Both the position numbers and the translations under genes were made by a program. The notes below the pieces were generated by a model. It was not told the origin of the DNA. It did no database searches and worked only from the letters and a program-made list of their open reading frames with translations. Positions 60,700 to 64,000 of a DNA stretch of 64,000 bases are shown here, one piece after another. Source of the stretch: Ructibacterium sp965146665 (GTDB lineage: Bacteria; Bacillota; Clostridia; Monoglobales; Monoglobaceae); NCBI GenBank assembly GCA_965146665.1, contig CBCTHE010000002.1, positions 248,001 through 312,000 of the forward strand. Direction: 5' to 3'. Position 1 is the first letter of the stretch. Every line of letters starts with the position of its first letter.

Positions 60700-60935
60700 G
60701 CGTCATCCTCCTGAAGCCGCCTTATAATATAGTCATAGCCTTCCGGCCGATGAGGCACCAGACAGCTGCTGCAGTCCTTGACCCTCCGGCCGTCCTTCCC
60801 CGGAATCATCACATAGTTCCCGCCGCAGTCAGGTATCCGGTAAAGGGGGCAAAAGCAGAACAGGCAGTTCATGTGTTCCAGCTTATGGCATGGATAATAG
60901 GGACAATCCCGGTTTTCAAAATAGCGGAAGCTCAT
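60696..60935 (-). CDS. Cysteine-rich small domain protein
   Basis: A 79-residue protein with nine cysteines in paired arrangements (CPYYPCH, CLFCFCPLY, DCGG, DCSSC), which should bind metal or an Fe-S centre. It matches the Cys-rich small domain often found near cobamide and other cofactor genes. ATG 60935 has GAGAGGAG seven bases upstream. It overlaps the methyltransferase start by 4 bp. Confidence 0.85.
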   Translation of the reverse strand: MSFRYFENRDCPYYPCHKLEHMNCLFCFCPLYRIPDCGGNYVMIPGKDGRRVKDCSSCLVPHRPEGYDYIIRRLQEDDA

Positions 60936-60982
60936 GCGCACACTCCTCTCGTTTGTCACAGCCTGGCGCGGCGGCTGGGCAT

Positions 60983-61032
60983 CAAAAAGCGACGAGGCCG
61001 CAGTCCTCCCCAAAAGGAGAGAGCCGCGGCCT
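60983..61032 (-). terminator. Terminator of the yidC-jag block
   Basis: AGGCCGC/GCGGCCT outer stem with an inner CTCC/GGAG stem, then TTTTTG on the minus strand. Confidence 0.75.
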
Positions 61033-61063
61033 GATCCACTTTTCAATTTTTCTCCGCCCGGAC

Positions 61064-62035
61064 CTACTGCTCGTCAATGGGCGCGACAATGACCTTGCGG
61101 TTGGGCTCCTCGCCCACACTATAGGTTTTCACCCTGTTGCTGTTCTGCAAGGCCGCGTGGATGATCCGCCGTTCATTGGGGGACATGGGCTCAAGCGCAA
61201 CCGGCTTGTATTCCCGGATCACGCGGCGTTCCAGGCCCTTTGCCAGCTTTACCAGCGTCTCCTCCCGCTTGGAACGGTATCCCTCTGTGTCCACATTGAC
61301 CTTAATATAGGAATTCTTCTCCTTGTTCACATACAGACTGGTCAGGTACTGCACCGCGTCCAGGGTATCGCCCCGCTTGCCGATCAAAAGGCCCATCCGG
61401 GAACCGGAAACCTTCACATTGACCGCCTCGCCGCCGTTGGTCACCTCTGCCACCGCGTCCGCAAGCCCCATTTTATGTACCAGCTCTGTCACAAAGTAGG
61501 TCGCGTCCGCCAAAGATTTCTCCGTCACCTCCCGGCGTTTCCGGGAGCCGCCCTCCTTAGCCCTGGCATCTGGCGCCGCCGTACCCGCCGGGGCTGGCGC
61601 CTCTGACGCCTTGACTGCAGGCGCGGTCTGCTTTGCGGCGTTCTCCGCCGCTTTCACAGGCGCTTTTTTGACAGGCGCGGACGGCTCCTCCGCCTTTTTC
61701 TTTTTTCTGCCGTCCGGATCCACGTAATCCTTAAAGGCCGGATCCTCTTTTGGGGCGTAAGGATTGGCCGCACCGGCCTGCTTGGCCTTCTCCGCCTGTT
61801 CGGACGCGGCCCGCTTCTCGGCCAGCCGCCGGAGCTTGGCCTCCTCTTCCTCCGCCTCTTTGGTGATCCAGGCGGAGATGATGACCTCCTTGCCCAACAG
61901 CAGTCCCATCAGGCCCTTGCCGACCTCACGCTCCACCTTATAGGAGAGCTCCTCCACCGGAACGCCGAACTCCGCCGCCGCCAGCTTCAGGGCCTCTTCC
62001 TTACTTTTTGCGTTTTTTTCGATTTTTCTTAACAT
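61064..62035 (-). CDS. jag: Jag/KhpB RNA-binding protein
   Basis: A 323-residue cytoplasmic RNA-binding protein encoded with yidC in most Firmicutes; the family is tied to envelope growth and small-RNA function. The N-terminal Jag domain is residues about 1-55, a long Lys/Ala/Pro-rich linker follows (about 60-165), then a KH domain (GLLIGKRGDTLDAVQYLTSL near 227-246) and an R3H-type C-terminus with SNERRIIHAAL. The gene starts inside yidC with a 35-bp overlap, and AAGGGGAGA lies before ATG 62035. Confidence 0.95.
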   Translation of the reverse strand: MLRKIEKNAKSKEEALKLAAAEFGVPVEELSYKVEREVGKGLMGLLLGKEVIISAWITKEAEEEEAKLRRLAEKRAASEQAEKAKQAGAANPYAPKEDPAFKDYVDPDGRKKKKAEEPSAPVKKAPVKAAENAAKQTAPAVKASEAPAPAGTAAPDARAKEGGSRKRREVTEKSLADATYFVTELVHKMGLADAVAEVTNGGEAVNVKVSGSRMGLLIGKRGDTLDAVQYLTSLYVNKEKNSYIKVNVDTEGYRSKREETLVKLAKGLERRVIREYKPVALEPMSPNERRIIHAALQNSNRVKTYSVGEEPNRKVIVAPIDEQ

Positions 62036-63029
62036 TGACGATCTCCCCTTCGATTTGTTCTTCGGTTAAATCAACTTTTACAATTTTCATCAAAACAAAC
62101 TGCTGCACCAGCTGGAGAATATTGCTGACCGTCCAGTACAGGCCCACAGCCGCGGGGAGCGTAAACGCAAACCACGCGGAGATGAACGGCATAAACAGCA
62201 TCATGGACTGCATGGGATTGGCCTTTTCTTCGCCGTTGGCGTTTTTCTGGGGCGGAGGCGCCGGCTGCATCTTCTGGGAGAGCTTTGACACCACAAACGA
62301 GCTGAGACCGGACAGCACCGGTATGGACCACAGCGCAATGGTGCCTGGGGTCAGACTGCTGAACTGGCCCACAAACATGCCAAAGAACGCGCCCAGACTC
62401 GGGGTCTGGGAAAGATCCAGACCCAGGAAGTTGAAGTTGACAATATCGTAATTCTTGCCGGTCTCCAAAATCCACTGGCTGTTCATGATCTCCGGATGCA
62501 CATGCAAAAACCGCGCGATCTGGATCTCATACATACCGAACATCTTATAGCCGTTGGCCGTCAGGGCGTCCATGTTCTCAATCCCCAGCGCGGAGAAGAA
62601 CTGACTCAGCCCGTCGGGGCTGCCCTGGGCCCACTCCGTAACCGCGCTGACAATCCGCCATACCTCGTCATCGCCAAAGCCCATCAAATACACGACCGGC
62701 TTTTTCACGACCCAGTACAGGGCCATCAGGATCGGAAGCTGGATCAGAAGGGGCAGACAGCCGCTCATGGGGTTGATCTTATACTTCTGATAGAGCTTCA
62801 TGGTTTCCATATTCAGTTTTTCTTTATCGTTTGCATACTTCTGCTGCAGCTCGTTGAGCAGCGGCTGAAGTTTTTGTGTCTTGGTCATTGAGCGCTGCTG
62901 CTTCACCATCATGGGAAGCAGGATCGCTTTCACGAGAATCGTAAACATAATGATGGTAACACCATAGTTACCCACCAGCATGTTACATAGTTTCAGTATC
63001 CAGCCCAGGGCCAGCATGATATAGGACAC
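62001..63029 (-). CDS. yidC: YidC/Oxa1 family membrane protein insertase
   Basis: A 342-residue insertase for inner-membrane proteins. It has about five helices; the cytosolic loop and GCLPLLIQLPILMALY near residues 94-109 and a conserved positively charged groove region are visible, and the tail is strongly basic (NRKKRKK). GTG 63029 is the start because GAGGAGG lies seven bases upstream. The gene overlaps jag by 35 bp and follows yidD by 60 bp. Confidence 0.96.
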   Translation of the reverse strand: MSYIMLALGWILKLCNMLVGNYGVTIIMFTILVKAILLPMMVKQQRSMTKTQKLQPLLNELQQKYANDKEKLNMETMKLYQKYKINPMSGCLPLLIQLPILMALYWVVKKPVVYLMGFGDDEVWRIVSAVTEWAQGSPDGLSQFFSALGIENMDALTANGYKMFGMYEIQIARFLHVHPEIMNSQWILETGKNYDIVNFNFLGLDLSQTPSLGAFFGMFVGQFSSLTPGTIALWSIPVLSGLSSFVVSKLSQKMQPAPPPQKNANGEEKANPMQSMMLFMPFISAWFAFTLPAAVGLYWTVSNILQLVQQFVLMKIVKVDLTEEQIEGEIVNVKKNRKKRKK

Positions 63030-63090
63030 TTGCGTTCCTCCTCTTATCCTTCGATTCGGCGGACAGCGCCGGAGGCGTTCCGCTCAGGGG

Positions 63091-63297
63091 TTACGGAAAG
63101 TCAATTCCGCCTTTGCAGAAGGGGTTACAGCGGAGAATCCGCCAAACCGCCTTAAAGCCGCCCCGGATTACGCCGTATTTCTGGATCGCCAGAACAGCGT
63201 ACTGGGAGCAGCTCGGATAAAACCGGCAGCATGGTTTTTTCAGGGGCGAGACCCGCCTCTGATAAAACCGGATCAATTTAATCAACAGCCGCTTCAT
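63091..63297 (-). CDS. yidD: Membrane protein insertion efficiency factor YidD
   Basis: A 68-residue protein with the family core CCRFYPSCSQYA (about residues 23-34) and NPFCKGGIDFP at the end. It helps membrane insertion by YidC. Its start codon lies inside rnpA (20-bp overlap), as is common in this cluster. Confidence 0.95.
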   Translation of the reverse strand: MKRLLIKLIRFYQRRVSPLKKPCCRFYPSCSQYAVLAIQKYGVIRGGFKAVWRILRCNPFCKGGIDFP

Positions 63298-63628
63298 GGT
63301 TCCACACTCCCAGCTTTTCAGCTGCCATTCGGAAGTCCCGCGCCAGTTTTCCGTAAGGCGCATGCACCGTAAAGGTCCGCGCCACGATACAGAGGTCATA
63401 GCCCTGTCTGAGGTGTCCCTGCGAAATCCGGTAAAGCTCCCGGATTCTGCGCTTGGCCCGGTTCCGCTGAACCGCGCCGCCCACCTTTTTTCCGGCGGTG
63501 ATCCCCAGCCGCCGCTCCCCTTCCCGGTTCCTGGCGGCATAGACCACCATGGTGGGGGTGACAGCGGATTTCCCGCGCCGGTAAAGCCGCAGAAACTGTG
63601 AATTTTGTGTTAAACTAATAATCTTCAT
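63278..63628 (-). CDS. rnpA: RNase P protein component
   Basis: A 116-residue basic protein that binds rnpB RNA (41549-41888) to form RNase P. The RNR signature KVGGAVQRNRAKRRIRE lies near residues 49-65. ATG 63628 is used. Separated from rpmH by a 206-bp stretch holding a terminator, so it may also depend on read-through or a separate promoter. Confidence 0.96.
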   Translation of the reverse strand: MKIISLTQNSQFLRLYRRGKSAVTPTMVVYAARNREGERRLGITAGKKVGGAVQRNRAKRRIRELYRISQGHLRQGYDLCIVARTFTVHAPYGKLARDFRMAAEKLGVWNHEAAVD

Positions 63629-63670
63629 GAATAACGCCTTATCTTCCGGTATTACGCCATAATAGACAAA

Positions 63671-63689
63671 AAGACGCCCGCGGCGTCTT
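63671..63689 (-). terminator. Hairpin between rpmH and rnpA
   Basis: AAGACGCC/GGCGTCTT stem with a U-run on the minus strand, 40 bp before rnpA. Confidence 0.8.
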
Positions 63690-63834
63690 CCAGACTGTCG
63701 AAAAACTCTGCTGTATTCAGTTTCCCGATGTTTGCAGACTGCCAACTGATCCGCGCCCGGCAGCAAAGACCGCCGGGACGCATTGTTGATGGATTGGCAA
63801 CGCCCGCGGGGATTTCCCTTAGGCTGACGAGAGC

Positions 63835-63969
63835 CTATGCAGACAGTCTCTTTCTGCCTTTCAGTCTTCTTCTCGCCAAAACTTTACGGCCGTTCTTAGA
63901 GCTCATTCTCTTTCTGAAACCATGCTCCTTCGCCCGCTGTCTTTTCTTCGGCTGGTATGTTCTCAGCAT
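63835..63969 (-). CDS. rpmH: Ribosomal protein L34
   Basis: A 44-residue, highly basic protein of the large ribosomal subunit, too short for most gene callers but unmistakable: MLRTYQPKKRQRAKEHGFRK then RMSSKNGRKVLARRRLKGRK. GAAGGAGG lies nine bases before ATG 63969. As usual it heads the rpmH-rnpA-yidD-yidC-jag order beside oriC. Confidence 0.97.
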   Translation of the reverse strand: MLRTYQPKKRQRAKEHGFRKRMSSKNGRKVLARRRLKGRKRLSA

Positions 63970-64000
63970 TGCTATCCCTCCTTCAATCCACATGTATCGT

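Noticed and set aside
63690..63850. Second copy of the inverted element ending in rpmH
   Set aside because: AGACTGTC at 63692 and GACAGTCT at 63841 are inverted, but the second lies within the rpmH coding sequence, so it is not a mobile element.
1..64000. CRISPR arrays, tRNA genes, prophage or insertion sequences
   Set aside because: No regularly spaced repeats, tRNA T-loop signatures, phage genes or transposase frames were recognised.

Overview
The window looks like the chromosome of an anaerobic, moderately GC-rich Clostridia-type Firmicute, most likely Oscillospirales; this placement rests on gene content, not on a search. Supporting signs are the minus-strand block rpmH-rnpA-yidD-yidC-jag at the right end (the usual neighbourhood of oriC, so the origin is probably just beyond 64000), S-layer homology (SLH) proteins with a CsaB-type pyruvyltransferase, VanW and DUF815 proteins, an FMN riboswitch ahead of ribU, rubredoxin with a flavodiiron protein, and many sigma-A promoters with 17-bp spacers and U-tailed terminators.

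Layout. 1-3.8 kb: a cut-off Na+/Ca2+ antiporter, then a Crp/Fnr regulator divergent from a rubredoxin-flavodiiron operon with a palindrome well placed to serve both, and a mini NrdD-like protein. 3.8-14 kb: minus-strand transport genes (EamA exporter, a GldA/GldFG/DUF4340 ABC system, an MFS carrier, a three-gene COG2984-type ABC importer with a long leader). 14-22.8 kb: typA, a sodium symporter, a heterodimeric ABC exporter with a tandem repeat upstream of its promoter, and an SLH-anchored M15 peptidase. 23-32.6 kb: GH38 alpha-mannosidase, amino acid permease plus M18 aminopeptidase, and an AraC regulator divergent from a GH127 enzyme; a probable small RNA lies in the 26 kb gap. 32.6-39 kb: FMN riboswitch-ribU, VanW, DUF815 ATPase and a glycosyltransferase-CsaB fusion. 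39-42 kb: serC-serA running almost directly into the RNase P RNA. 42-48 kb: a hairpin-rich gap with a low-GC orphan gene, then two divergent SLH proteins. 48.4-54.4 kb: GH125 mannosidase followed by a coupled set of sugar isomerase-like, SGNH hydrolase and a large unrecognised protein. 54.4-64 kb: an inverted-repeat element, TPR protein, asnS, GNAT, argF, argD, a methyltransferase with a Cys-rich mini protein, and the oriC-side core block.

How the genes fit together. Three surface SLH proteins and a CsaB fusion suggest a cell wall in which SLH proteins bind pyruvylated wall polymer. Four carbohydrate-active or sugar-converting enzymes (GH38, GH127, GH125, isomerase-like) all lack signal peptides and have no dedicated sugar transporter in the window, so they probably act in the cytoplasm on imported mannose- or arabinose-containing glycans. 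The most promising little-described system is the isomerase/SGNH/789-residue cluster next to GH125. Coordinates of starts were chosen by ribosome binding sites where several were possible. No tRNA, CRISPR array, prophage or intact insertion sequence was seen.
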